From the NCBI RefSeq assembly GCF_003967175.1, contig NZ_AP018553.1, positions 310,001 through 374,000 of the forward strand: 64,000 bases of DNA, read 5' to 3'. Both the position numbers and the translations under genes were made by a program. The notes below the pieces were generated by a model. That model made no database searches and was not told the DNA's origin. It saw only the letters and a list, made by a program, of their open reading frames with translations. Each line of letters begins with the position of its first letter. The stretch's first letter is position 1. Shown piece by piece: positions 34,488 through 45,700 of this stretch. The stretch comes from Sulfodiicoccus acidiphilus. Lineage in GTDB: Archaea > Thermoproteota > Thermoprotei_A > Sulfolobales > Sulfolobaceae.

Positions 34488-35156
34488 ATGCTGAAGGTAA
34501 CGTTCTTCCACGACGTGATATGCCCGTTCTGCTACGTGACTTCGAAGAGGTTGAGGAGGGTCGTCCCCGAGTTCAAGGTGGAGGTAGTGCACAAGTCGTT
34601 CTCCATAATATCTTCCCTAGAGGACCTCAAGTTCGTCGCCCCGGACGAGGAGAGCGTGAGGGAGTTCTTCAAGAGCGAGTTCTCGATATTGAAAAGGTTC
34701 ATGCCAGACTACGAGGAGGGGAAAGTGATATCCAAGGGGAACCTGGGCTACGTCTGGTCCATGCCCCCACTTATGGCGTGTAAGGCGGCAGAGTTTCAGA
34801 GGGGTTCGGAGGGCTACTGGGAGTACTTCGACAGGGCCCAGGACGCCTTCTTCTTGGAGGGGCAGAACGTGGCAGACGAGGAGGTCCTCCTCTCCATCGC
34901 CAAGTCGCTGAACTTCGACGTGGAGAGGTTCAGGGAGGACATGGGGGCCAAGAAGACGAAGCTCGCCGTGATCTCCGACGAGGAGGAGGCGAGGGCAATG
35001 GGGATCCGAGGTGTGCCGGCACTCATAATAAACGACCAGTGGATAGTGAGGGGAGTCCCAACAGAGGAGAAGCTCAGGGACGTGTTCTCGGACATAGAGG
35101 CCCACGGCGAGCCCAGGAAGGTGAGGCTGAAAGCCTACTGGGAGAAGGACGACTGA
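34488..35156 (+). CDS. DsbA/FrnE-family thiol oxidoreductase
   Basis: A 222-residue thioredoxin-fold protein with the CPFC redox motif at residues 12-15 and the cis-proline loop RGVPALIIN near residue 172, typical of the FrnE/DsbA (2-hydroxychromene-2-carboxylate isomerase-like) family. No signal peptide, so it acts in the cytoplasm on thiols or disulfides. The ATG at 34488 is leaderless; the bases just before it include GTTTGACAT, also present in the palindrome of the RHH gene promoter. Nearby redox genes suggest a stress-response set. Confidence 0.85.
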   Translation: MLKVTFFHDVICPFCYVTSKRLRRVVPEFKVEVVHKSFSIISSLEDLKFVAPDEESVREFFKSEFSILKRFMPDYEEGKVISKGNLGYVWSMPPLMACKAAEFQRGSEGYWEYFDRAQDAFFLEGQNVADEEVLLSIAKSLNFDVERFREDMGAKKTKLAVISDEEEARAMGIRGVPALIINDQWIVRGVPTEEKLRDVFSDIEAHGEPRKVRLKAYWEKDD

Positions 35157-35159
35157 GCG

Positions 35160-35210
35160 ATGATGAAGTGGGAAGAGTACGACGGATGAGTTCCCCAAAG
35201 CTCACTCTGA
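35160..35210 (+). ncRNA. Possible C/D box sRNA (weak)
   Basis: ATGATGA at 35160-35166 is a perfect C box and CTGA at 35207-35210 a perfect D box, 51 bases apart as in archaeal methylation guide RNAs. A C'-like GGATGA is at 35184-35189, but no D' box is present and the terminal stem is poor. It lies between the DsbA-like gene and the ferritin-VIT gene. Confidence 0.2.
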
Positions 35211-35240
35211 GCCACACGTCGTCGCAGTATCTTAGAGAAA

Positions 35241-35250
35241 TAGTTAAATA
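35241..35250 (+). promoter_or_regulatory. TATA promoter of the ferritin-VIT gene
   Basis: TAGTTAAATA, centred about 28 bases before the ATG at 35273, predicts a leaderless transcript. Confidence 0.5.
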
Positions 35251-35272
35251 GTAGTAATTCTAAATAAGTATC

Positions 35273-36340
35273 ATGTCCTTCGACGACGAGATCAGGAGGA
35301 ACTACAGAGACGAACTGCTGGGGGAGGCGACCTACAGGACCCTCTCCCGTGGGGAGAGGAACGAGAGAATGAGGAGACTTCTCCACGAGATAGCAGAGGC
35401 CGAGGCCGGCCACGCCGAGCTCTGGTCCCAGATGGCGGCGGCAAGGGGGGTGGCGTTGAAGGGTCTCGGGTTCTTGGACGAACTGAAGGTGAGGTCGCTC
35501 TCAGTCCTGAGGAGAGTGGTCGGCCTAGCGGTGACGGTGAAGATACTGGAGGCGGGGGAGGAGGAGGACATGGAGAAGTACTACGGCCTCCTCAGGGACC
35601 AGAGGTTCACGGAAGAGGAGAGGGATGTCCTGAAGAGGATACTGGAGGACGAGGTGGTGCACGAGGAGCTACTCACGTCCGAAGAATTCAAGGTCGAGAA
35701 CGTGAGAGACGCGGTCTACGGAGTGAGCGACGGCCTCATAGAGGTGTTGGCGGCGGTGTCTGGGCTGGCCGGGTTCATCTCGGCCCCTCAGCTAGTGGCC
35801 CTAGGAGGCCTCATAGTGGGGCTCTCAGGCACCCTGTCCATGTCAGTCGGGGCCTATCTATCCACGAAGTCAGAGAGGGAAACGGCGGAGGCGGAGAGGA
35901 GGAAGGCAGAGATGCAGTCTGTCCTAGACAGGGACGCCCTTCAGGAGAGGGTGAAGCAACAGCTCGTCGACCGTGGCCTGGACCCAGCCAAAGCGGCGAG
36001 GGCCTCTAGAGAATTGAGGGACGTGGCCGAGGATGTGGTGGCGCCTCAGGACCCTGGAGATCCGCTCAGGAGTGCCGGCGTCACAGCGGCCTCGTACGTG
36101 GTGGGAGCGATGGTGCCCGTGCTGGCTTTCCTCCTCGGGTTGGGAGGGCTCGTAGGTCTCGTAACGTCTTACGTCGTCACGGGGATGGCCACGATGGTGG
36201 TGGGGTCCCTTATAGGGGTGGTCAGCGAGGTGAACCCGCTCAGGAAGGGTGCGGAGATGAGCGCGATGGCCCTGGGGGCCGCCCTGGCCACCCACGTCGT
36301 GGGCCTCTTGGCCCAGACCTACCTGCACGTGGCCATTTAG
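35273..36340 (+). CDS. Ferritin-like domain fused to VIT1/CCC1-type metal transporter
   Basis: Residues 1-135 form a rubrerythrin/ferritin-like four-helix domain with metal-ligand patterns: E18 (GEATYR), E44xxH47 (EAEAGHAEL) and a second ExxH near residue 125 (EDEVVHEEL). From about 140 to 355 is a VIT1/CCC1 membrane domain: YGVSDGLIEVLAAVSGLAG, a cytoplasmic basic-acidic helical hairpin (about 195-255) and three further membrane helices (GAMVPVLAFLLGLGG; VTGMATMVVGSLIGV; GAALATHVVGLLAQTY). It should export or store Fe(II) or Mn(II), with the soluble domain sensing or oxidising iron. The 3' end overlaps the convergent unknown gene by 4 bp. Confidence 0.88.
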   Translation: MSFDDEIRRNYRDELLGEATYRTLSRGERNERMRRLLHEIAEAEAGHAELWSQMAAARGVALKGLGFLDELKVRSLSVLRRVVGLAVTVKILEAGEEEDMEKYYGLLRDQRFTEEERDVLKRILEDEVVHEELLTSEEFKVENVRDAVYGVSDGLIEVLAAVSGLAGFISAPQLVALGGLIVGLSGTLSMSVGAYLSTKSERETAEAERRKAEMQSVLDRDALQERVKQQLVDRGLDPAKAARASRELRDVAEDVVAPQDPGDPLRSAGVTAASYVVGAMVPVLAFLLGLGGLVGLVTSYVVTGMATMVVGSLIGVVSEVNPLRKGAEMSAMALGAALATHVVGLLAQTYLHVAI

Positions 36341-36915
36341 GGTTTCACCCCCCTCACTATCCACGTCCTTCTGACCACCTCGACCTTCCTCACCTGGAAC
36401 CTCCACGCGAGGGCGGAGGTTAGCACTACTGGGTCTAACCCCCCCTCTGAGGGTTGCCTGGTCATCGCCACCACTTCTCCGCCTCTCTTCAAGGCCCTGT
36501 GGACCTCCGAAACTACCTCGTGTTCCGCCACCTCTCCCAACACTGCTCCGTCGGCCCACCCCTCCCTCACTGGCAGGGGTAGGAAAGACCTCACCTGATC
36601 CCCTAGCCCCTCCACTGGCGGCTCGCTCCAGAGCACCACCCCTCCCCCTGGGGCAGGCCAGCCCACCTGTATGACCCTGCCGCGCAGCCCGTGAGGGGGG
36701 AAGTCGGGAGGAGGGGAGGGTTCCACGTCCACAACGTGGGAAACCTTGTTCAGGGCCAAGAGCTCTCCCGCCGCGCACCTCCTGACCAGGAGAAGGTGAG
36801 GGGAAAGTCGAGAGAGTCTATCCATCCTCCTGAACCTCCACTCCTCCCCGTCCAGCGAGTCGGCCATCCACGGCGCGCATAGTTCCCCTTCCTTTGACAC
36901 TAAAGCCAAGAGCAA
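36337..36915 (-). CDS. Unknown protein, possibly a degenerate methyltransferase-like fold
   Basis: A 192-residue protein with high GC content. I do not recognise it. The second half resembles a class I methyltransferase end (EVVSEVHRALKRGGEVVAMTRQ looks like the helix D to strand 5 region), but no glycine-rich AdoMet loop is present. The first half is rich in basic and hydrophobic residues. It stands alone on the minus strand behind a perfect inverted repeat, suggesting specific regulation. Confidence 0.5.
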   Translation of the reverse strand: MLLALVSKEGELCAPWMADSLDGEEWRFRRMDRLSRLSPHLLLVRRCAAGELLALNKVSHVVDVEPSPPPDFPPHGLRGRVIQVGWPAPGGGVVLWSEPPVEGLGDQVRSFLPLPVREGWADGAVLGEVAEHEVVSEVHRALKRGGEVVAMTRQPSEGGLDPVVLTSALAWRFQVRKVEVVRRTWIVRGVKP

Positions 36916-36923
36916 CGGCGAGG

Positions 36924-36947
36924 AAATATGTATCCTCCTACATATTT
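36924..36947 (-). promoter_or_regulatory. Perfect 9-bp inverted repeat over the promoter of the unknown gene
   Basis: AAATATGTA (36924-36932) and TACATATTT (36939-36947) with a 6-base spacer, 9 bases upstream of the minus-strand start at 36915. The distal arm is where the TATA element is expected. A dimeric repressor bound here would block TBP. Confidence 0.55.
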
Positions 36948-37243
36948 CTTACGATCGTCCGTTAACTCGTCTCCCGTTCTTCCTCGCACCTTCGTTCTCA
37001 TCTTCGTGTTCCTCCGCGATCGAACCTAGAAACTCGGCCCTCGCCCACCCCCTAGGTGGTGGGACTCCCTGGAGCTAAATGGTGAGTTGAAGGACGAGTT
37101 TCCCGTCGACCTTTTGCCTGTAGTCGAGGAATGCGGAGCACACCTCCGTCCCCTGACCTTGAAGTGAGCCTCCAAGTCCCTTTCGAGGATTTCGGCCCCT
37201 CAATCGGAGCGGAGTTTTTTACCTAGCTAACGTAAACCCTCGA
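36948..37243. other. Intergenic region before the broken MFS gene
   Basis: No gene or stable structure recognised. The last 40 bases contain a TTTTTTACC TATA-like element, about 25 bases before the MFS ATG at 37244, so this gene was once expressed from here. Confidence 0.4.
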
Positions 37244-38367
37244 ATGCGTTCGGCTCGGGCGGTCTTCGTACTTGTACCGTTCCTCCTATCGGCCTACGCC
37301 CTCTACTCCATAACCTTCGTCCTAGGGGACCTCGCCACAGCCCTCCACACTACGATAGAGGGGATCACGTTGGCGGTCACCTTGTCCTGGGTGGGAGGAG
37401 CCGTTGGGGGACTCGCGTTCGGGGTCCTAGCGGACAGGTGGAGCAGGAAAGGAGCTCTACTGATCGCCATCCTACTCTTCTCCGTGGCCACGACCCTCAC
37501 GTATTTGGTGAGGGACCTACCTGAGCTCTACGCCCTCTGGTTCCTGGTGGGGTTCGGCGTGAACGGAGAGAACGGGATATCCTACGTAATTCTGGCCGAG
37601 GCCAGTTTCACCTCCCTCAGGGGACTCAACGGGGGCCTCGTACAGGGGACCTACGACTTGGGGGTACTCCTCGGCGCCCTCACGGCCTCTCTAGTTGGAG
37701 GGTGGAGGGAAGTCTTCCTCGTCGCTGGGCTAGCCGGCCTCCTCGGGGTTCCGTTCTGGGTTGGTGTAGAGTCGACTCACCGGAGGTCGAAGAGGGTGCC
37801 CCTGACCTCCATATTCAGGGGAGGGCTCTTGAGGCTCACAGTCGTCGGGTCAGCTCTCTCCCTATCCTCGCTTCTGCTAGTCGTCGCCCTGTTCTCCTTG
37901 GCGCCAACGATCCTCTCCACCGAGCGCGGGTACTATTCGGCCATAGTTGTGGGTGCGCTGCTCTCCACAGTGGCGTACGCCTTGGCAGGGTACGCGTCCG
38001 ATCTGTGGGGAGGAGGAGGGTGGCGATAGTGTTGGCGGCGGCTGCGGTGGCCACATCTATCGCGTTCTCCCTCGCAGCTCTCTCCCCTCCCGCACCTCTC
38101 TGGTCTTACCCTCAGACTTACGCCGTCCTGGCCTCCTACGTCACTTCCTCGTTCTTCGCCTTCTACGGGGTTTGGATGGGGGAGCTCTATCCCGCAGAGG
38201 TGAGGGCAACTGGGACCAACTTCGACCTCTTAGTGGGGAGGCTGGTGGGAGGTTCCTTGGGCCCGCTCATAGTGGTGGCCCTCCCCTTCTCCCTGGGGAT
38301 CTCGCTAGGCGTGGTTATGACCGTGAGCTCGATAGTGGCGGTGGCCTCGGCCGTGCTGATTAGGTGA
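37244..38367 (+). pseudogene. MFS transporter with a frameshift
   Basis: Twelve-helix MFS transporter split in two frames. The first frame (37244-38029) covers TM1-8, with the loop motif FGVLADRWSRKGALL near residue 65. It ends in WGGGGWR after the slip. The second frame resumes as WGRRRVAIVLAAAAV, the repeated MFS loop motif, and runs to 38367 (TM9-12). The shift lies in a purine-rich GGGGAGGAGGAGGG run near 38008-38023. A sequencing slip in this run or a real recent inactivation are both possible. The transposon at 38.4 kb follows directly. Confidence 0.75.
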
Positions 38368-38472
38368 AAGTTTGTCTTACAAAAGTTGGGGGTTAAGGGG
38401 GCGAAAAGCCTCGCCTTTCACGGCGGGGGTGGATAGCCCCCTTATATTTATACTTTTTTCGAAATTCTTTTA

Positions 38473-39649
<1,177 letters not shown>

Positions 39650-39887
39650 TCCTTATCGTTCCGCGTTCGATCGCGATCGAGCGTGGTGACTCGGCCCTTG
39701 ACGGCCGGTTTCATGGCACCTAAATCGCGGGACTCCTCAGAGATCAACGGCCTAGGGCCCGCGTCTCGACCGCCGCTCCCACACTCTCTGGCACAGCCTA
39801 CGTTTGGTGTGGGAGATCATCTTTTGTCAATAAAAATACAATATAAATCAATACGAACAGATTTCTTTCAACACGAAAGGGATTCAG
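39650..39887. other. Non-coding region with palindrome and long hairpin
   Basis: Contains the 14-bp perfect palindrome TCGATCGCGATCGA (39667-39680) and a 9-bp inverted repeat CTCCCACAC (39776-39784) / GTGTGGGAG (39807-39815), which is followed by a T-rich stretch. A continuous reading frame crosses it but has no recognisable protein features and includes element sequence, so I do not call a gene. Confidence 0.4.
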
Positions 39888-40095
39888 CCCATTTGAAGAG
39901 AAGGGGACTTTCCTCCGTGAAGTCCATTGAGGGAGAACGCGGTCGCCCCTCCCTCGTTTTCGTCGAACCCCCGATCGATCTGGGGGAGGGGCGTCGTTGG
40001 CGCCAACCAGGGAAATTTAGACGGAGGGGTGGAGGGGGCTACACCCCCGTGAAGGGCGAGGGTTTCCGCCCCCTCAACCCTCGTTAAGGTAAGGT
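39888..40095 (-). mobile_element. Truncated MITE-like element, inverted copy
   Basis: Read on the minus strand, this starts with the left-end stem (40085 down to 40030: GAGGGTTGAGGGGGCGGAAA ... GCCCCCTC). It continues through a block matching the element at 62426-62769, including CAACGACGC, CCTCCCCCAG, and GAAAGTCCCC followed by TCTTCAAATGGG. The match stops near 39888, so the right end is lost. No reading frame. It lies just upstream of aconitase. Confidence 0.65.
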
Positions 40096-40122
40096 TAAAT
40101 CGGCTAGAGCCTACTCTACCCC

Positions 40123-42648
40123 ATGGAGATCCGCAAGACGAAGCTCAGGACACCGAGGGGAGATGTCGTGGTCTACCCCCTCTCTCAGCTCGAGGAGAGG
40201 GGCTACGACGTCTCGAAACTTCCGTATTCCGTGAGGGTCCTAGTGGAGAACGCCCTTAGGAACTGGGACGGGAGTACTGTGACGGACGACGACCTGGAGG
40301 CCGTGGCCTCGTGGAGGCCCGGGAGGGACTTCGCTTTCAAACCCTCCAGGGTCGTTATGCAAGACTACACTGGTGTGCCTCTTCTCGTCGACCTCGCAGC
40401 CATGAGGGACAAGGTGGCCCAGATGGGAGGCGACCCACGCTCCGTGAACCCACTCATCCAGTCGGACCTCGTGGTGGACCACTCCGTTCAGGTCGACTTC
40501 TTCGGCACGCCCCAGGCTCTCGAGCTCAACATGAGGAGGGAGTTCGAAAGGAACGAGGAGAGGTACAGGTTCCTCAAGTGGAGCCAGGAGTCCTTCAGGA
40601 ACTTAAGAATAGTCCCCCCAGGACACGGAATAGTGCACCAGGTGAACTTGGAGTACCTAACCCCCGTGGTCGACGTGAGGGAGTTCAAGGGGGAGCTCAC
40701 CGCTTTCCCCGACACCCTCATAGGCACAGACTCCCACACCACCATGATAAACGGGGCGGGAGTCCTAGGCTGGGGAGTGGGTGGGCTAGAGGCCGAGGCG
40801 GTGATGCTCGGCGAGCCCTACTACATGCCCGTCCCAGAGGTGGTGGGGGTGAGGCTCACGGGGGAGGTCAGGGAGGGTGTAACGCCGACCGACGTGGTCC
40901 TCTTCGTCACGGAGAGGCTGAGGAAGTTGGGAGTGGTCGGGAAGTTCGTGGAGTTCTTCGGTCCCTCCTTGGGTAAGCTCTCTGTCCAGGACAGGGCCAC
41001 TGTTGCCAACATGGCCCCAGAGTACGGGTCCACCGTGGGTTACTTCCCGATCGACGAAGCCACGTTGGCCTACCTGAGGGGGACGGCCAGGGACGCCTGG
41101 CTCGTCGAGGCCTACGCCAGGGCCGCTGGGCTGTTCTACGCGAACGAGCCTAGGTACAGCCAGGTGGTGGAGCTAGATCTAGGCCAAGTGGAGCCGTCCG
41201 TAGCTGGCCCGAGGAACCCAGACGAGAGGGTCCCACTCACTAAGGCCAAGGAGGTGATCTCCTCCCTGACCGACTCCAAGGCGGGGAGGACCGTGAGGGA
41301 CGGAGCAGTGGCCATAGCTGCGATAACGTCCTGCACCAACACCTCTAACCCAACCGTTGTGATAGGGGCTGGACTGCTTGCCAAGAGGGCGGTCGAGCTG
41401 GGACTCAAGGTCCCACCTTACGTAAAGACGAGCCTCGCCCCCGGCTCCAAGGCCGTGACGGAGTACCTCAGGAAGACGGGCCTACTTTCTTATTTAGAGA
41501 AACTGGGGTTCAACGTGGTGGGCTACGGGTGCACCACTTGCATAGGCAACGCCGGGCCACTAGTGCCTGAAGTGGAACTGGACGTGAGGGAATCCAAGGT
41601 GGACGTGTTCGCAGTGATAAGCGGGAACAGGAACTTCGAGGGGAGGATAAACCCCCACCTCAGGGGGACCTTCCTCACCTCACCTCCCTTGGTGGTCGCT
41701 TACGCCCTCGCCGGGAGGATGGACCTGGACCTGACGTCGGAGCCTCTGGGGGAGGCGGGAGGAAAGAAGGTCTACCTGAGGGACCTATGGCCCTCGCTGG
41801 AGGAGCTGGGGAAGTACGTGGCCCAGACTATGGACCCGGAGCTCTACAGGCAGCAGTACGCCGACGTCTTCGAGGGAGACGCGAACTGGGAGGCGCTAGA
41901 CGTCAGGGGAGGGCTCACCTACGACTGGGGGGAGAGCACATACGTGAGGCAGCCTCCGTGGCTGGACATGGAGCCCGCCCTGGACGTCAGGGGAGCTAGG
42001 ATCCTCCTCCTCCTGGGGGACAAGGTCACCACCGACCACATATCCCCGGCTGGCCCAATCACCCCAGACTCCCCCGCCGGGAAGTACTTGACCTCCCGAG
42101 GTGTGAGGGAACTCAACACCTTCGGTGCGAGGAGGGGGAACCACGAGGTGATGTGGAGGGGAGGGTTCTGGAACCCGAAGCTCAGGAACTTCCTCGTCGA
42201 GAGGGAGGGAGGCTACACCAGGCACTTCCCCGACGGTGAAGTGATGTCCGTGTACGACGCCGCCGTCAAGTACGCGTCAGAGGGAGTGCCGCTAGTGATC
42301 TTCGCCGGGGCACAGTACGGCTCGGGGAGCTCCAGGGACTGGGCCGCCAAGGTGACGAGGCTCCTGGGGGTGAGGGCAGTGTTGGCCAAGAGCTTCGAGC
42401 GCATACACAGGAGCAACCTCGTGGCCATGGGTGTGCTCCCGGTGGAAGTGCAAGACTGGAGGGAGCTGAAGTTGAGGGGAGACGAAGTAGTGGACCTCGA
42501 CGTCGAGTTGAAGGTCCACGGAAAGGTGAGGGTGACCTTGGACGGCTCCCGCCAGTTCGAGGGGAGGTTGAGGGTGGACTTGCCCCAGGAGCTGGAGTAC
42601 GTGAAGAGCGGGAACGTCCTGAGGTACGTCCTCCGTAAGCTTGTGTAG
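40123..42648 (+). CDS. acn: Aconitate hydratase
   Basis: This isomerises citrate to isocitrate in the TCA cycle. The AcnA/IRP-type layout is complete over 841 residues: N-terminal GIVHQVNLEYL and LIGTDSHTTMINGAGVLGWGVGG; the first cluster cysteine in AITSCTNTSNP (about 404); the other two in GYGCTTCIGNAGP (about 470-482); and the swivel domain GAQYGSGSSRDWAAKV near residue 727. ATG start with a TTAAGG/TTAAAT element about 30 bases upstream. Stands alone as a transcription unit after an inverted MITE. Confidence 0.96.
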   Translation: MEIRKTKLRTPRGDVVVYPLSQLEERGYDVSKLPYSVRVLVENALRNWDGSTVTDDDLEAVASWRPGRDFAFKPSRVVMQDYTGVPLLVDLAAMRDKVAQMGGDPRSVNPLIQSDLVVDHSVQVDFFGTPQALELNMRREFERNEERYRFLKWSQESFRNLRIVPPGHGIVHQVNLEYLTPVVDVREFKGELTAFPDTLIGTDSHTTMINGAGVLGWGVGGLEAEAVMLGEPYYMPVPEVVGVRLTGEVREGVTPTDVVLFVTERLRKLGVVGKFVEFFGPSLGKLSVQDRATVANMAPEYGSTVGYFPIDEATLAYLRGTARDAWLVEAYARAAGLFYANEPRYSQVVELDLGQVEPSVAGPRNPDERVPLTKAKEVISSLTDSKAGRTVRDGAVAIAAITSCTNTSNPTVVIGAGLLAKRAVELGLKVPPYVKTSLAPGSKAVTEYLRKTGLLSYLEKLGFNVVGYGCTTCIGNAGPLVPEVELDVRESKVDVFAVISGNRNFEGRINPHLRGTFLTSPPLVVAYALAGRMDLDLTSEPLGEAGGKKVYLRDLWPSLEELGKYVAQTMDPELYRQQYADVFEGDANWEALDVRGGLTYDWGESTYVRQPPWLDMEPALDVRGARILLLLGDKVTTDHISPAGPITPDSPAGKYLTSRGVRELNTFGARRGNHEVMWRGGFWNPKLRNFLVEREGGYTRHFPDGEVMSVYDAAVKYASEGVPLVIFAGAQYGSGSSRDWAAKVTRLLGVRAVLAKSFERIHRSNLVAMGVLPVEVQDWRELKLRGDEVVDLDVELKVHGKVRVTLDGSRQFEGRLRVDLPQELEYVKSGNVLRYVLRKLV

Positions 42649-42674
42649 ACTATTGTCTACTTTTATGTACACAT

Positions 42675-42684
42675 CTTTTTAAGT
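42675..42684 (+). promoter_or_regulatory. TATA promoter of slaA-slaB
   Basis: CTTTTTAAGT, centred about 29 bases before the GTG start at 42709, preceded by the AT-rich region after acn. Expected to be strong, as S-layer genes are among the most expressed. Confidence 0.6.
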
Positions 42685-42708
42685 GTTCTAGAGTTCACCC
42701 TGAACTCA

Positions 42709-45700
42709 GTGAAAAGTGAGATGTCGTACGAGAAGCCTCTTGGCTTAGCCCTGCTCGCGCTTTTCCTCGCGAGCTTGGTAGTAGTACTTCCAATAGCCTC
42801 TCAAACCAGCTCGGCGGCGAACGGAGCCTCCATAGCGGCCAACGTTCAATACCTCTCGCCTGGACAGGTGGTGTTGATAGCGATAACTGACCCAGGCCTG
42901 GTGAGCACGTTCAAGGTGGTGAGCAACGGAGTCGTAAACGACACAGGACTCGGGAACGCCACAGAGTACATACTCAACAACACGGTGATTAGGACATCGT
43001 CCGGTTCGGAGACTCTGTATCAGGTGGGAGCCAGAGAGAACAACGTAATATTCGTGAAGGGTACCAACACCTTCTGGATCTTCATCACCAACACCAGTGC
43101 CAGTGAGACGCTAAACGGTCTAACCTTCAGTGTGTCCCCTTCGACTTCTGGAACTACCGTCACTGTTAATGGCAAGAGCTACGTGAACCCCTACCTGGTG
43201 AGTCCAACGAGCAGTGTGAGTAACTTGTGGTATATGTTACCGACTACAATAGGCCCTGTTCTGTACACCCACGGCCCCGGTACAACCCCAACTCAGGTTG
43301 CCGCTGGATCGACTGTCCCTGTCCTCAACGTCAATTCGTTCGTAGATGCTAGTGGGAGCTTCAACTTGCTTTACAGTCCCATCGAAGGGGGGACAGCCCA
43401 AATAACGTTGAACGCCTTCCCCTCAGAGAGCGTCAATCTCGTCTCCTCCGAGAGCAGCGTGCCTCTCAACTCAACTTGGCTTGCCACGTTTTACGACCCT
43501 GGAGCTCAGGTAGATCCGTTGCAGGGGATAACTTACGTAAATTCGAGCTACACCTTTAATCCTAAACTATACGCCCTAGACGTTAACGTTACCTACTCCG
43601 GGGTCATCTTAGGAGGAGACATCCCCGTCAACATAAGCAGCGATTCACCGCTGCCTTCGACCTTCAACTCACTCTTCGGCGTAACCCCCGCTCTCAACGC
43701 CCAGGTGTACAACGGTACTTTCATGGTCTACTTGGATTCTGCACCTACCAATTCCAAATACGCCCTCCTCCCTTCATCTTTCCCAACCAGTATCTCCAAC
43801 TACGAATACAGGCTGGCCTCAGCCCTGACTGGAACTCAGTACTCTACCCTGATATCTGGTCATCTCTTCTCTCAGGCTACTCCAATTAATATAACTGTGA
43901 GCGACGCGTTGGCAATGGACTCCTCTGCCAGGGTAGTGGGCGCCATAATGCCTACCACAATCAAGGAGATACCTGTCAGCCTAGTGAAGGCTGGAAACAT
44001 AACACTCGACGCCTTCGACAACATAAGCAACTTCAGCGAGTCAATCAGCCTGCCTGTCACGGTGAGCGTAGTCTACATATCTAACGGTTCACCGGTGTTG
44101 ACTTCTTCAGGAACTCCACTTTCACCGTTTACTGCTACACTTTCAGAGACCAGCGCGGGAAGCGGGGTCTTCCAGGAGCCTCTCAACGTCACCTTGGGGA
44201 CTTCTGCTTCCGTCACTGAGACGTCGTCCAACACCGTCCTAGTTACCTTAACGCCCTCAGAGGTGTCCAAGGTCAAGATACAGGCATCTGCGAATGTGGA
44301 CTTCGGCGACTTCTTCTACTTCGGCTACAGCAGTACGAGCTACAGCGAACCGATAACTGTAGCTGCCACCAGTCTGGTTCCAGTCCTTCCAACGACGCTA
44401 ACCGTCTCCAACTCCACCACCCTCTACGCAGTGAACTACTCCGAGCCGAACCTGCCCCACAACGTGAACGGCTTCACTGAACTGACTGTGAACAACCAAC
44501 AACTGCTCTACAATGGAGAGCCCGTAGCCAACTTCGTCGTGACGGTGACTATACCAGGCACAGCACCGAAGACCCTGTATCTAAACGACTTGGGCTACTC
44601 CTTCCTTTTGTCCTCCAACGACGTCTTCACGGTGAGGGTCAGTGAGAGCCAGTTACTTTCCGCCCTGGGAGTGAATTACCTACCCTCTGGGACTACAATA
44701 CAGTTCGGAGTCTACGACATGATAACGCCGGTTCCAGCTAACGTCACATACTCGCTAACAGTAGTGCCTGTGAAGACGCTGGTGATGGTTCCAACTTCAT
44801 CGGCCTTCTCCGCGTCTGGCACAGCTTACCTCCCTGGAGTGTCCGGCTCGTCGGATCAGCACACTATATACGTGATGGTACAGGACACAGCCTACGCTGC
44901 GACGAACCCAGCTTCGATACTCTCTCCCACCGCTAACATATACTTGAAGCTGGCCAATGGACAGTATTACACGTTCCCCTCTGGGAACAATTACATGGCG
45001 ATATCGCTCACCGAAACCGCTCCCGATTCGGGCAACTTCACCGGTACTATCACGTACTACTACGAAAACGGCGAGATTGTCTTGGATGGTAACGACATAC
45101 CCGCGAACCAGATGATAGGCGCGACTCTGACTGTGGCCTACACTTCTCCAGCCTCCCACTCCTCGTCTAACGCCACTGTCTCGTTCTCCACGGCTTCCAT
45201 GGCTATCACTACGAGCGTCGCTTCTGCCAACCCCGGAGCACCCCTGAACGTCACTGTGTGGGCGCCTGGCTTGGTGGCCTCGCACACCCAGAACGTCAGT
45301 CCCAGCAACGTCTTGTTCGCCAACTTCACGGCTTGGAACGGCATGGGCTCAACCGGAGTAGTTACGGTCAACGGATACCCGCTGAGCCTCAAGGAGATGT
45401 CGACTGGCAGTCCGTACTTCACTGCCTTGGTCTACTTGGGTAACACCACCGCCTCGGCTACTGACCACGGAAATGCGCTCACCACGAACTTGAATGACTA
45501 CACTGTAGCTCCAGGCACGACGGTTTACTTCTACTCGATCAACTACTTCAGCACGCTCAGTACTGCCAGTTCCGGCGTTACCCCCAGCTACCACAGCGCA
45601 GACGTTTCTGTCAACGTAGTCAAGCCTTCCGTGTCGATAGTGAACCCGAGTCCCGCTTCTCCCTTCGCAACCCTAAACATATCTGTGAGTTACTCCCTGT

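Noticed and set aside
35924-36778. Long minus-strand frame opposite the ferritin-VIT gene
   Set aside because: Residue composition (Gly, Arg, His-rich, no domain) is typical of antisense to a GC-rich gene, and the plus-strand gene is well supported.
36916-37243. tRNA or stable RNA gene in GC-rich intergenic gaps
   Set aside because: I looked for a T-loop GTTCRANNC with acceptor stem in this and the other gaps and found none.
39683-40087. 134-codon plus-strand frame between the TnpB element and aconitase
   Set aside because: It runs across a palindrome, a hairpin and an inverted element copy. The predicted residues show no domain and the frame lacks a promoter.
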